From: Tritrichomonas foetus
Taxonomy: Eukaryota; Parabasalia; Tritrichomonadida; Tritrichomonadidae
Direction of reading: 5' to 3'
Length of the DNA stretch: 64,000 nt
Assembly: GCA_001839685.1 (NCBI GenBank)
Contig: MLAK01000176.1
Coordinates: 1-64,000 of the forward strand
Shown here piece by piece: positions 30,731 to 40,022 of the stretch. The first letter of the stretch is position 1. The number at the start of each line of letters is the position of its first letter. A program made the translations under genes and the position numbers. The notes beneath the pieces were generated by a model that did no database searches, was not told the origin of the DNA, and saw nothing but the letters and a program-made list of their open reading frames with translations.

Positions 30731-31077
30731 AATTGAAATATCATTGAAATGTTGTTTTTAATCTTTGTTACTAATTTCTCAATGTTAAATATGAATAAAT
30801 TTGTATGTTAATCAAAAAATTGCTGTCTTGCTATTCTTTTGATGTTTTCGTCTTTCTAAAATTGTTTTTCCTTTAATTTTTGAGCCTTATAATGATTATA
30901 TAGTGGAACAATTATTAATCTCTTCAGAGAAATCGAGATTTGCCTTTTTCGAACATTAATAATTATCAATCAAATATTTCTGAAGAACTCATAGTGAAAA
31001 GTTGTAATGTAAACTATATAAAACATTTTCTTTGTATATGTCCATTTATTCATTGAAAAAGATGACTAACATCATAG
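30731..31077. other. Intergenic spacer
   Basis: A 347-base AT-rich spacer. Near its end, at 31063-31077, is ACTAACATCATAG-like sequence that resembles a trichomonad intron 3' motif but is not an exact match. No other feature. Confidence 0.45.
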
Positions 31078-31086
31078 AATCATCAA

Positions 31087-31791
31087 GTGAATTTCCTTTT
31101 ACTTCCTTTCCTGCTTCTTTATTTTCCGATTTTTTCTTATTCACAGACCTCTTGTACCCTCCCACATACGGAAGAAGGACCAGATGGAAGTTGTATCTGT
31201 TCTCCAGGCTATGTCACAGGTGATAATTTTAAATCGACGGGATGCTGGAAATGTTCGTCAGAATGCCACACATTCGCTCAATGTGTATTTCCAGGACAGT
31301 GCAAATGCAGGCCCGAATTCGCCGGAGACGGAGTCACATCATGTCGATCACCATTCCCGATTTTACAACGCGTTAATGAAAAACAGCTACTCAGTAACGG
31401 TGAATATTTAATCACGCTAGGCTACCAAGATACCCAGGAGGCAGCAATTCGAAAATATCAACCAAAGAATTTTTATTGCCAGGTTGGAACCCTAATTATT
31501 AAGGCCAAACAGTTCACCAAAACTGAAGTTCAATGCCAGATTCCCAAAACCATCAAAAGGGAAGTAAATATTTCGATTTCATATGATTCACACAATTGGT
31601 CGAATGAACAAATAAAAATGAATTTTGATACAACTGTCAACGTGAAGGAGATTATTGATTCAATTCCTTTTCTTTTGACACTTGTGGCAGCAATGTTTGT
31701 TGGAATTGTTGTTTTTTATGGAAAATCACTCTTTTTCACCATGCCAGAAAGTGACGAAGGAAATCTGAATGAAGCTGATGATGAGCAATAA
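31087..31791 (+). CDS. EGF/TIG-type single-pass membrane protein; start unclear
   Basis: About 234 residues. The frame is open from 31078 (a TAG stops it at 31075), but there is no in-frame ATG; the earliest candidate start is the GTG at 31087. The sequence then reads as a signal peptide (FLLLPFLLLYFPIFSYS). A Cys-rich EGF-like module follows (CTLPHTEEGPDGSCICSPGY, then CWKCSSECHTFAQC and CKCRPEFAGDG). Next is an IPT/TIG-like beta domain (PFPILQRVNE, FYCQVG, TEVQCQIPK, NISISYDSHNW), a membrane span (FLLTLVAAMFVGIVVFYG) and a short acidic cytosolic tail. This is a type I surface protein; the ligand is unknown. The missing ATG points to a sequence error, a short intron or a mutated start. Confidence 0.65.
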   Translation: MNFLLLPFLLLYFPIFSYSQTSCTLPHTEEGPDGSCICSPGYVTGDNFKSTGCWKCSSECHTFAQCVFPGQCKCRPEFAGDGVTSCRSPFPILQRVNEKQLLSNGEYLITLGYQDTQEAAIRKYQPKNFYCQVGTLIIKAKQFTKTEVQCQIPKTIKREVNISISYDSHNWSNEQIKMNFDTTVNVKEIIDSIPFLLTLVAAMFVGIVVFYGKSLFFTMPESDEGNLNEADDEQ

Positions 31792-32487
31792 GACTAAAAT
31801 TTAACCCAATGGAAGCAACACAAAGCAAATAATTAATTAGTGTGTAAAGGGGGAGTGGAAAAAAATCATTCAAGAAGTTGTTTAAAACAACAAAATTACA
31901 ATTTCTTGGTGATGATTTTTTTTCAGTCGATTCGACCATTTAAATACTGAAAATTTTGTCAAATAATTTCTCTTGAAATGCGGATTGAAATATGAGATAA
32001 ATGATTTATCATTGAAGAGGGCAAAATCACGAATTGAATAAGGTGAAAAAATCGACAAGATATCTTGCTTAGGAAAAGAAATGATAAGATTCCGTGAAAC
32101 TGCATTCTCACCAAAATATGGGGAATCTGACAATGATCGATGCAAACTTTTTCTGTGACACTAGTTGGGAACTTTTTCTAAAAAGTTGAATCTGACATTC
32201 AAATTATATGAGGTTATCAGAAAATTGAATGAATGTGCTATCGTATGCAGTGCAACCTTAAATATATGTATGTATCGAATGAAATGTAATTTTTTCTTTA
32301 TTTCGATTATTTTATTGTTTTTATCTTTATTGGAATCACTTTTTCATATGAATTTAGAAATTATTCATTGATTTGTAGAAAATCGAACTGAAAAAAAGAT
32401 CTATTTTGACTTTTTGAATGAATACGAAAATTTATACTGAATAATTCGATAGCACGTTTATTATTTTTATCGTAATTTTGTGGCACA
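31792..32487. other. Intergenic spacer with a perfect inverted repeat
   Basis: A 696-base AT-rich spacer with no recognised gene. It contains a perfect 8-bp inverted repeat with a 2-base spacer, AACTTTTT-CT-AAAAAGTT, at 32170-32187. Confidence 0.5.
32170..32187. promoter_or_regulatory. Palindromic AACTTTTT element
   Basis: AACTTTTT, two bases, then AAAAAGTT: an 8-bp perfect inverted repeat. The half-site matches the AACTTTTTC sequence that occurs in front of several genes here. It lies about 300 bases upstream of the HID1-like gene. A regulatory role is inference. Confidence 0.25.
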
Positions 32488-34023
32488 ATGGGATCAAATC
32501 CAAGTGTTGCACAAGCTGAATCCAGATTTCTTGATGTATTCCAAGAACTTAGTAACCAAAAAGAAGACGCCGTGGATTCTGTTATTATGAAATCAGCATT
32601 TTTACACGATTTATCATGCATTTCAAATATCGATATTCAAATGCTTTACAAACGTCAGCCGTCACTTGTAAAAGAATTAATTCTAAAATCATTGGACTTT
32701 ATGGTGAACTCAACAGACGTCAAAATTGTCCAAGGATGCATTCATATTTTAGCTCGATTTCTTCCTGTTTTATCTTTATCAATTATCAATCCCAATGAGC
32801 TTGAGTGGCTTTTTGTTGGAGAGAAATCAGAGATCGTCAATTTATTTAATGAATTGAAATCTTTGCTTTTTGCACCAAACATTTTGAATGAAGAAGATGC
32901 AGAAAATCAATTTGTGTGGTATTGGGGCACTTCACTTCGGCATTCTTTTGAAACATCTCGAACAGATGCTCTTTCAATTCTGTTTTTTGGTCATGCTGGT
33001 TCATTTTTCTTTCCAAACTTCCCAGAAATTCAAGAGCAGAACCAAAAGCATGCATGTGTTGAATCAAACATCACTAAGTATTTAATTGAATCAATTGCTG
33101 AAGGAATTTGGTGGCATAATATTCACTTTATGACAACAGCATTACCTTATACATGCCTGGCGCTAGCTAATGACTCCAATTTTAGATCATCTCTGAAAGA
33201 TTCACAGTTACTGAATCGTTTATCAGAAATTGTTTACGTTCCAGTTGATGATTTAAATGTAGTGATTCATTATACATATTCATTAAGCACAATTGAAGTT
33301 GATATTCTTTTGGCTTGTGAAATTTGTCTCTTGCTTGAACCAAAATGTAACTATGATGTTGTTAAAATGACAGTTGCTGCAATTCATTATCTTCAACTTG
33401 CTAATGAAACGAATAAAATTAATGCTAATCATAGAATTGCTCTCACTATTTTGTCAGTTGTAACATCAACAAAAGAAAATGGAAAACTGCTCGAAGAGTC
33501 AATTCTAGCAAATCTTGGCACAAAATTCGTTTTTCAAACATCATCAGTAGCTTTAGCATTATTAGAAGCTCTTACAAATACTGTTTTAATGAATGATTCA
33601 AACGGAATTTTACCTTTAGTTATTTCTTGTCTTCATAACATTTCACCATTTATTACAGATTCTGAAAAAGCATCAAGCTGTATTGTAACAATGATTGAAA
33701 ATGCAATGAAAAATGATAAAAAGGCTCTTACTGATGCATTAGTGGTTGTTATTGAAAGATACGTGACTGGTGATGGTGATGGAAATGCTAAAAGAGAAAC
33801 ATTAAAGAAACTTGTAGGTGAACTAGCCGTATTTGAAGGAAAATCTGAAACAAAAGATCAATTTCTTGCTTCAATTGCAGAAACTCAGCTTAATCATGAT
33901 TTTCCTCTCATAATTGATCAGATTGAATCACATATTACTTGGGCTAAATCAGTTGTAATTCAATTATTTTCAAAGCGAAATCGAATCACATTGGAAGGGA
34001 TTCGAAAAAAATCCGATAAATAA
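32488..34023 (+). CDS. HID1/dymeclin-family protein
   Basis: A 511-residue, almost all-helical protein with an ATG at 32488. It begins MGSNPS, a good N-myristoylation sequence; HID1 and dymeclin proteins also begin MGS and are myristoylated Golgi-associated factors. Internal resemblance includes the helix pair LARFLPVLSL...EWLF, then LKSLLFAPN...FVWYWG, and DALSILFFGHAGSFFFP followed by TTALPYTCLA. These match in order and spacing the N-terminal part of HID1. It is shorter than human HID1 (about 790 residues). The expected role is trafficking at the trans-Golgi, with membrane attachment through the myristoyl group. Assignment between HID1 and dymeclin is uncertain because the two are distantly related. 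Confidence 0.6.
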   Translation: MGSNPSVAQAESRFLDVFQELSNQKEDAVDSVIMKSAFLHDLSCISNIDIQMLYKRQPSLVKELILKSLDFMVNSTDVKIVQGCIHILARFLPVLSLSIINPNELEWLFVGEKSEIVNLFNELKSLLFAPNILNEEDAENQFVWYWGTSLRHSFETSRTDALSILFFGHAGSFFFPNFPEIQEQNQKHACVESNITKYLIESIAEGIWWHNIHFMTTALPYTCLALANDSNFRSSLKDSQLLNRLSEIVYVPVDDLNVVIHYTYSLSTIEVDILLACEICLLLEPKCNYDVVKMTVAAIHYLQLANETNKINANHRIALTILSVVTSTKENGKLLEESILANLGTKFVFQTSSVALALLEALTNTVLMNDSNGILPLVISCLHNISPFITDSEKASSCIVTMIENAMKNDKKALTDALVVVIERYVTGDGDGNAKRETLKKLVGELAVFEGKSETKDQFLASIAETQLNHDFPLIIDQIESHITWAKSVVIQLFSKRNRITLEGIRKKSDK

Positions 34024-34332
34024 ATCATGTTGCGATTTTTTAGTTTGATTTCTGGAAATTCTATTCTATAATTTTTTGTACATCTTTGGCATGATTATTC
34101 TGGCCGTTATTACATTCATTCATAGACTGTAGTGATTCTATCATTCAAAATTTCAATTGTGAAAAGAAGAGCAAAAATTTATATAACGAAAATATTCGCC
34201 TCATTTGGATGAGGTTAAAAGTAGCATACAAAGTTACGTTTTGCGGAGGTGAAATTCTATCAATAAAAGAGTTGAATTTGATATATAATTAATCCTTTCT
34301 AGTTATAGCAATCTAAAATTAAAAAACTCAGT
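34024..34332. other. Spacer between HID1-like gene and tRNA
   Basis: About 309 bases, AT-rich. No feature recognised apart from its position upstream of the tRNA gene. Confidence 0.5.
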
Positions 34333-34414
34333 GACACGATGGCCGAGTGGTTAAGGCGTGGGATTAGAGTCCCCATGGGTTTATCCCGCATCAGTTCGAA
34401 TCTGGTTCGTGTCG
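34333..34414 (+). tRNA. tRNA-Ser (anticodon AGA)
   Basis: An 82-base class II tRNA. The acceptor stem GACACGA pairs perfectly with TCGTGTC, followed by the discriminator G. The D-arm contains TGGCCGAGTGG, an exact A box. The anticodon stem TGGGA/CCCCA (one A-C mismatch at its base) encloses the loop TTAGAGT, giving anticodon AGA, read as IGA and decoding TCT/TCC. The long variable arm (GGG-TTTA-CCC type) and discriminator G are typical of serine tRNA. The T arm ATCAG-TTCGAAT-CTGGT contains the B box. No intron and no encoded CCA. Confidence 0.95.
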
Positions 34415-34430
34415 TTTTTTTTTTTTTTTT
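34415..34430 (+). terminator. RNA polymerase III T-run terminator
   Basis: Sixteen consecutive T directly after the tRNA discriminator base, the standard Pol III termination signal. Confidence 0.9.
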
Positions 34431-34671
34431 CCTTTTCTTTTTCCTTTCACTTCGATAGGGAATTCCTTTTCTAATTTTTATTTCCTTTCTGTTTCTTCTT
34501 CTCCAGAGAAATCATTACGAATCTATAAAAATTAAATGCAAAGGAAAAAAATCAAGATCATATCAAAATAGAACTGAGAAAATCGTTTACACTACAAAAT
34601 TGTTTTTTGGCCGCTTGTGGATTCATACTTTTATAAATTTTCGAGAAGATTTCTATCATCAAAAGATCGCT

Positions 34672-35529
34672 TTAAGATGTTTCTCCCCTGAAGTAGTAAC
34701 TCAAGAAGTAGTGCGAGCAAGTTCCCAAGAACAGACCAGTCAGCATGTAGCTGTCTGTCAAAGAGGCCAGCATGAAAATGATCGAAGTGATTCCAAAAAT
34801 GATCCCAATTATGAATCCAAACGCGAATCTCATCCAAGAGGACCCCTCTGCATCCTCGTCGGTGTCCATCCACAGGGTGTCCCGCTCGTTTGCATCATTT
34901 TGATTTTCATTTCGGCGGTTGTGGTGATTTCCATTGTTGTTTCTATTGTTATTCGTATTGTTATTTGTGTTGTTTGTATTGTTATTGGCATTGCCGTGGC
35001 CGTTTCTGCGCGATCGGCGGCCTTCCAGTAATTCGGGCAATTGGAGGTCAACCAAAGCTGTTTCGTTGTTGAAGATGACTGGAATCCATTCCTCTTCGGC
35101 CTCGATTTGCTCCTCGCGCGGAGAATTCAGGGAGCCGTGCATTGTATGAAATGAGCGACGAAAATCTGCTATTTGGTCGGCTGTATAATTCATTCTTGTA
35201 AGGCGGTCGAATCCCCTGAGGTCTGACTCAAGAGGCTCCTGGGTCGTTGGCCGTTGAATCTGTCTGTAAAAAACGTGGATGGTAAATTCGTCAAGAGAGT
35301 CGATTTTTGATATAACTTCCGTCGGTTGGAGAATTCGGCCGTGGTAGATGAGAGCTATCGTCCTGTTTTCTGGCTTTTGAATTGTCTCGTCTTCAGTAAT
35401 TTGCTTGATCAAATCAGAAACGGTGGTCATTTTGGTGATGGAATAATCGGCACGATTTCCTGTAGGGAAAAGGACGTGTAATTTGGGAGGTGAATTAGAA
35501 TTTCTTGGAGCTTCTTCAATATCGTCCAT
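34672..35529 (-). CDS. Dsc3/TMUB-like membrane ubiquitin-ligase complex subunit
   Basis: A 285-residue protein with an ATG at 35529. Residues about 15-92 form a ubiquitin-like fold (LHVLFPTGNRADYSI, VSDLIKQITEDE, ALIYHGRILQP, FTIHVFYR). Residues about 103-130 (LRGFDRLTRMNYTADQIADFRRSF) match the DUF2407 C-terminal element of Dsc3, the UBL subunit of the Dsc E3 complex that works at Golgi and ER membranes. An Asn-rich linker of about 40 residues (175-215) follows, then two membrane spans (FAFGFIIGIIFGITSIIFML and MLTGLFLGTCSHYFLSYYF). The layout UBL, DUF2407, two C-terminal spans is the family's. The Asn-rich insert looks like a lineage-specific expansion of an AAT/AAC repeat. Confidence 0.8.
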   Translation of the reverse strand: MDDIEEAPRNSNSPPKLHVLFPTGNRADYSITKMTTVSDLIKQITEDETIQKPENRTIALIYHGRILQPTEVISKIDSLDEFTIHVFYRQIQRPTTQEPLESDLRGFDRLTRMNYTADQIADFRRSFHTMHGSLNSPREEQIEAEEEWIPVIFNNETALVDLQLPELLEGRRSRRNGHGNANNNTNNTNNNTNNNRNNNGNHHNRRNENQNDANERDTLWMDTDEDAEGSSWMRFAFGFIIGIIFGITSIIFMLASLTDSYMLTGLFLGTCSHYFLSYYFRGETS

Positions 35530-35924
35530 ATTCGTAAAATATGGAAATCGGAAAATCGAAATTGAATGATAGTTATTTATTTTTAACTTTTTCTGAAGGA
35601 TTTAGTTGTACTTTTGTGTTTGAGTTGATATTTTTGATATGTTTTTTTCAATATTGATATCTAAAATTTCTATCAAACCGAACAGACAATAATTTTTTTC
35701 AATTCATATCTGATCAAAAAAAATAATCCATTATTTTTGAAAAGATTGGTGAATTTTAAGGCTAATTTTGTAAACGGCAACGATTGGTATTGAAGCATTT
35801 TTCTGTGATTATATGGTCTTTAAACAGAAATTTCAAGCAAATAATTGCCGATAAAGTACACTAGATTGGAATAAAATTCTAAGTATTGACAAAATGCCAT
35901 ATAGTTTTCATTCAATTGTTAATC
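35530..35924. other. Divergent intergenic region
   Basis: A 395-base spacer between divergent genes, with the promoters of both. It contains TAACTTTTTC at 35584-35593, 55 bases upstream of the Dsc3-like ATG, and TCATT at 35908-35912 upstream of the right-hand gene. Confidence 0.5.
35908..35912 (+). promoter_or_regulatory. Candidate Inr (TCATT)
   Basis: TCATT 13 bases before the ATG at 35925, matching the trichomonad TCA(Y)(W) initiator and giving a very short leader. Sequence match only. Confidence 0.35.
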
Positions 35925-36371
35925 ATGTCAGACAAAGTATCGCCCGAGCAGAAAGCAGTCATCAATTCTTGGGAATCAGCAGCGCAAGTAAATTCAAAAT
36001 GGTGCATCAATGAACCAAAAAACAATCTTCAATCGCTCGAAGCATTCGGAAATATCTATTCGCCAATCGATATCACGAATCCAATTCCGCCTTTGATAAT
36101 CCAATTTCAACTGACTTGGAACCCCAAAGATGGGTTTATTTTGTCATTGCCCCAATACACGCATTTAATCAATAATCCTTCAAAATTTAGAAATAATGAT
36201 TTATTGTTCTATGATGACCAAATTGGTCAAATATGCTTCAAAATCCCGGACAGCATTAAAAATGGAATTTCTGTTGAAGCCGTGATGGAATATGTCCTCA
36301 ATTCTATGAACAAGCAAAATTTCAGGATTTGGAAATCTTTTTCAGATGAGCTTTTTAAAGAGAAAAGATAA
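35925..36371 (+). CDS. 148-residue orphan protein
   Basis: The frame opens with TTG at 35886; the first ATG is at 35925, giving a 148-residue protein starting MSDKVSPEQK. It has a helical first half, a central Pro-rich strand (NPIPPLIIQFQLTWNPKDGF) and a helical C-terminus ending in FKEKR. The TCATT upstream fits this start. No domain is recognised. There are no cysteines in a metal-binding arrangement and no membrane segment. Confidence 0.6.
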   Translation: MSDKVSPEQKAVINSWESAAQVNSKWCINEPKNNLQSLEAFGNIYSPIDITNPIPPLIIQFQLTWNPKDGFILSLPQYTHLINNPSKFRNNDLLFYDDQIGQICFKIPDSIKNGISVEAVMEYVLNSMNKQNFRIWKSFSDELFKEKR

Positions 36372-36439
36372 CTGTATTTACACATAATTTTATAAATCAC
36401 TTATTTATTTTGTTTTTTAAAAAATCGAATTTTAGATTG

Positions 36440-36608
36440 AACTAAAGAAAGAAAAGAAAATAAAGAAAGAAAAGAAAAGAAAGAAAGAAAAGAAAATAAA
36501 GAAAGAAAAGAAAAGAAGATAAAGAAAAGAAAAGAAGATAAAGAAAAACAAAGAAGGATAAAGAAGAGTAAAGAAGATAAATAAAAGAAAAGAAAATTAG
36601 GGAGGAGA
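36440..36608. repeat. Polypurine low-complexity tract (AAAGA-type)
   Basis: About 170 bases of irregular AAAGA/AAAGAAAAG units with occasional T and only one C on the top strand. Unlike the array at 6105 it has no fixed period. It also lies between convergent genes (ends at 36371 and 36731). A 88-codon frame on its minus strand, made of Phe, Leu and Ser, is an artefact of the repeat. Confidence 0.9.
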
Positions 36609-36730
36609 AAAAATATCAAAAAATAAAAAGCATTTCTATCTTTATATAAAAAGCAAAATATTCTCATTATATCTCATTATAATGTATGAATGTATGATAT
36701 TGATATTCAAAAATCTATTTTAAATGATTT

Positions 36731-37705
36731 TCAAATCCATGACGTTTCAGAATCTAGCCAAAACGTTGATGAATCTTGACAAGGAAAGAACGCATTTAAT
36801 TCATCCCATTGTGATTTTGAAAATGCATTCAAAAAAACATTCACTCCTCTTAAATCATTCTTTTCATTTTCACCAGTAATGGTGGATGATTCACTTTGCT
36901 CTTTTTTCTTTATTATTCGATATGAATCATCACTTGAAACCGATGGACTACTTATTTCTGTATCATCAGATTCGTCTGGGAAATTCATATTTCTCAATAT
37001 TGTATTTCCATCAATATTCTGATAAATATGCAAATTTTGTATTACATTAGTATTAATATTCATATTATTGTTGTTATTGACTTCTTTGACATTTTCTTTA
37101 ATATTGTCTGTATTTGGGAAGAAACTATTGTCCAGATGTTGTGTTTCACATTGTTCAGAGTTTGAGGTTGAATTTATATTTCTATCTTTTGAATTTCCAT
37201 AAATGGATGGGTTTTTTAATTGGTGTCTTTTGTGCAAGTTCCATCGATTTCTTAATCCAATTCTTGAACGTCCAGGAAGAAATGTTGATAGAAGTGCCCA
37301 TTTGTTACCATATTGTTCATGCAGCTTAATAAGTAATTCATCTTCTTGAGATGTCCAAGCTTCACGTCTTAATTCAGGTGACAGAATTCCTGCCCAACGT
37401 TCACGACATTGTTTAGCATTTCTTCCCGGCATCAGTTTTGATACTCTGTTCCAATTATCATTTCCAAATTTTGAAACCATCAGGCGCAATCGATTATCTT
37501 CTTCGTCATTCCACATTACTTTTCGATAATGAGGCTCTTTAGTATCTTTTTCTTCATTAGGAATATCTTTTTTCAAACTTTGTTTCATGGCTTTTATTTT
37601 TTGTGATGATGAAGTATTCCAATGATTTGAATCACCAAACATTATTCCATTACATCCTCGTGATCCAACTGTTGACTTTCCTTGAGGCTGGTTAAGTTTA
37701 CTCAT
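36731..37705 (-). CDS. Two-repeat Myb DNA-binding protein
   Basis: A 324-residue protein with an ATG at 37705. Two Myb repeats are clear: at about 62-108 (MWNDEEDNRLRLMVSKFGNDNW...GRNAKQCRERW) and at about 113-160 (AWTSQEDELLIKLHEQYGNKW...GRSRIGLRNRWN). Tryptophans and the recognition helices are present; the second repeat's RIGLRNRW recognition helix is R3-like. The C-terminal half is Asn/Ser-rich and acidic, suggesting a disordered activation or interaction region. Trichomonads use small R2R3 Myb proteins as gene-specific and core-promoter regulators, so this is a likely transcription factor; its targets are unknown. Confidence 0.9.
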   Translation of the reverse strand: MSKLNQPQGKSTVGSRGCNGIMFGDSNHWNTSSSQKIKAMKQSLKKDIPNEEKDTKEPHYRKVMWNDEEDNRLRLMVSKFGNDNWNRVSKLMPGRNAKQCRERWAGILSPELRREAWTSQEDELLIKLHEQYGNKWALLSTFLPGRSRIGLRNRWNLHKRHQLKNPSIYGNSKDRNINSTSNSEQCETQHLDNSFFPNTDNIKENVKEVNNNNNMNINTNVIQNLHIYQNIDGNTILRNMNFPDESDDTEISSPSVSSDDSYRIIKKKEQSESSTITGENEKNDLRGVNVFLNAFSKSQWDELNAFFPCQDSSTFWLDSETSWI

Positions 37706-39555
37706 TGTAAAAGGTGAGATAAAAAATTGTGTATTTTAATTGCTGTGATAAAATGTAGACATCTATTCAAATAATTGAATGGATGAAACAACCAAAATAA
37801 AATATTCTCAATTTAAGTCCAAATATTTACACAATTAAATAATAAAGAGCTTATATGTTTTTTGAAAATAACAAGAGATTTTCGATGATCTTGGTTATTC
37901 TTTACTAAAAGAACGAAAAAAATATCTTTTCTCTAGACAATTATCATAGAATTTTTCCATCATACAGAAATATTCCAATGATTCATTGAATAATATAATT
38001 GAATATATCGAATGTTGTTATTTCTTTTATTGGTTTTAATCATATGATTATTTGGGATTTCTCGACATGAACCATATTGAATCAACACCTCTCATTTACT
38101 TTTTCACAAAAAGTTGCAATAGCAATCTTTTCTGAAAAACCTTGGAATTGTCATCTATTTCTTTTCTTGTAAGTTCAATATCTTTTAGGGAAATGTTTCA
38201 CTGTTATCAATATTGACTATAATAAAGACATTGAAAATTATTGGTTTGTTCTTGAATATCATTCATAGTAGACAAAATAAAAGAGAAATAGTATTTATTT
38301 CTGATCATCACAAAAATTAAGTTAAAAACGATGCAATCACAAACCATTTTATATATTTCTCAAATTTTAGTAGTCATACAATTATTAAATAAATATTGTC
38401 TTATTATTAGAGGAAAACTTTTCCAGTTCTTTGCAAAATTGTTGGGACAAGATAATATGATAATTTTTTTATATTAATAAGCATAATCCTCTTTACTTCT
38501 TGGATTCATTTGTTGTGTAATATGCTTAGTTTCTCCAAGTATTACTTGCTTCATATGTACCAAATGCTTGAACAACATAAATTTAAGTTGAGGAAGTGAA
38601 GAAGATTTATTTATATGAATTAATCCATATATATTTGGCATTTTTCATTTTCTCATCGATGAGTATGTTCACCAAGAAAAAACTATTTTATACAAGAAAG
38701 TGCAAAAAGAATATTATTGTTCAATGCTCTTTTGAAGTTTTGAGGGAATTTGTGAAAACGATAAGGTGGAATTCGTAAACACTTTAAACAGATGATATTA
38801 CTCTTTACCCTGAATGATACAAAAGAAAAAAGATTTTGGGTGGTCAAGAAATGATATTGAATTGGTTTGTTTATGTGTTAAGGCTTGCACATAATTTAGT
38901 CTGTAGCCTCTTACACGAAGGTCAAATCCACTTTATGAATTGCACATACTCCCTTGCAATATTTGAGCACCCTTTAAGAGACTGATGGCTTGAAAAAACT
39001 TTGCGATAAGCAGAATCAACATGCCATTCAACACAAAAAAATTATTATTCAAATTGCCATGTAAAAATGTCATCTTTTTATTTATTTTATTTAAAAAGTC
39101 AAAACTGAGTTTATACGAAGAATGACATTATCAAACTATTAGAAACACAGATTTTCAATTGTTCTTTAAGTTTGTGAACATACATTTTGGCAACAATATG
39201 AAAACATATGTTAAATATTGATAAAATTTATAGAAAGTGTCAAATTGGTCTGATCATGTTGAATATTGTGAAAACACTTTGTTTCGACCAAAGTTGACTT
39301 TACTTAATTTCTCTGAGAGAAAGGAGTAGTTCAAAAATTCTCCAACAAATGGGCAATTTGTGAGATAATTTAAAAAGTTGAAATTAAATTTTTCTGTATT
39401 AATATGGTCATTCTTTCAGAAATGTAGGCTATATAAACACAGAAAAAGTAGGAAATTAAGCTTTCACCTTTTTTCACAGAAATTAAAGAAAATCAAGGTG
39501 AAAATTTAACGGTTATAAAATTGTGAGAACGGTTTCGGCCTGGCCTTTCAACAGA
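37706..39555. other. Long intergenic region, 1.85 kb, with one possible protein relic
   Basis: Mostly featureless AT-rich sequence. On the minus strand, 39040-38930 reads through about 35 codons (EWHVDSAYRKVFSS, then GCSNIAREYVQF) before a stop. The first piece resembles a WHVDRAWR motif found in some Mutator-like transposase relatives, but the match is too short to name. No other gene is recognised. The right end holds the eL34 promoter. Confidence 0.4.
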
Positions 39556-39924
39556 ATGGGTGATAATCGTTACACACTTCGTCGTAGCAATCCATATCAT
39601 ACACTTCGTAACCGAGCAGTTCCAGTTCGTACTCCAGGTAACAGACTTGTTGCACAATACATCACAAAACGCGCTAAAGGCATGATTTGTGCTGAAACAG
39701 GAAAACCACTTGCAGGTATTCGCCATTTAACCACAAACAAGCTCCGCCGTATGAAGAAGCACGAACGTACAGTTTCTCGTCCATATGGTGGCGTTTTTTG
39801 CGGAGAAGTTGTTAAGGAACGTATCATCACCGCCTTCATGGAAGAAGAAGCTCGTGCTGCTCAAGAAAAGAAGGAACAAGCCGAAAAGCGCGCCGCCCAA
39901 GAAGCCAAGCGCAAAGGCAAGTAA
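39556..39924 (+). CDS. RPL34: Ribosomal protein eL34
   Basis: 122 residues from the ATG at 39556 (MGDNRYTLRRSNPYHTLRN); the frame also opens at a GTG (39523), but the ATG matches the family start. The eL34 signature is clear: YTLRRSNPYHT, TPGNRLVAQYITKRAK, KPLAGIRHL, HERTVSRPYGGVFCGEVVKERIITAF, then a Lys/Ala-rich helix to the end. The usual zinc-binding Cys pairs are reduced: one Cys in MICAETGK and one in GVFCGEVV, so this eL34 may not bind zinc. It is a large-subunit cytosolic ribosomal protein. The GC-rich codons agree with high expression. Confidence 0.95.
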   Translation: MGDNRYTLRRSNPYHTLRNRAVPVRTPGNRLVAQYITKRAKGMICAETGKPLAGIRHLTTNKLRRMKKHERTVSRPYGGVFCGEVVKERIITAFMEEEARAAQEKKEQAEKRAAQEAKRKGK

Positions 39925-40022
39925 GTAATGAATTTATTAATGCTTAAAATTGATTTGAAATTGATATAAATTTGTAAGTTTACTCTTTTTTATGTATTAC
40001 ATTCAATTTTTCATCATGTGAT

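Noticed and set aside
34600..35149. Several plus- and minus-strand frames over the Dsc3-like gene
   Set aside because: They are shadows of the Asn-codon repeat in the real gene; the UBL and DUF2407 motifs support only the long minus-strand frame.
36401..36667. 88-codon Phe/Leu/Ser-rich minus-strand frame
   Set aside because: It is produced by reading through the polypurine tract.
38596..38778. 60-codon plus-strand frame in the 1.85-kb spacer
   Set aside because: No recognisable motif and typical AT-rich background composition.
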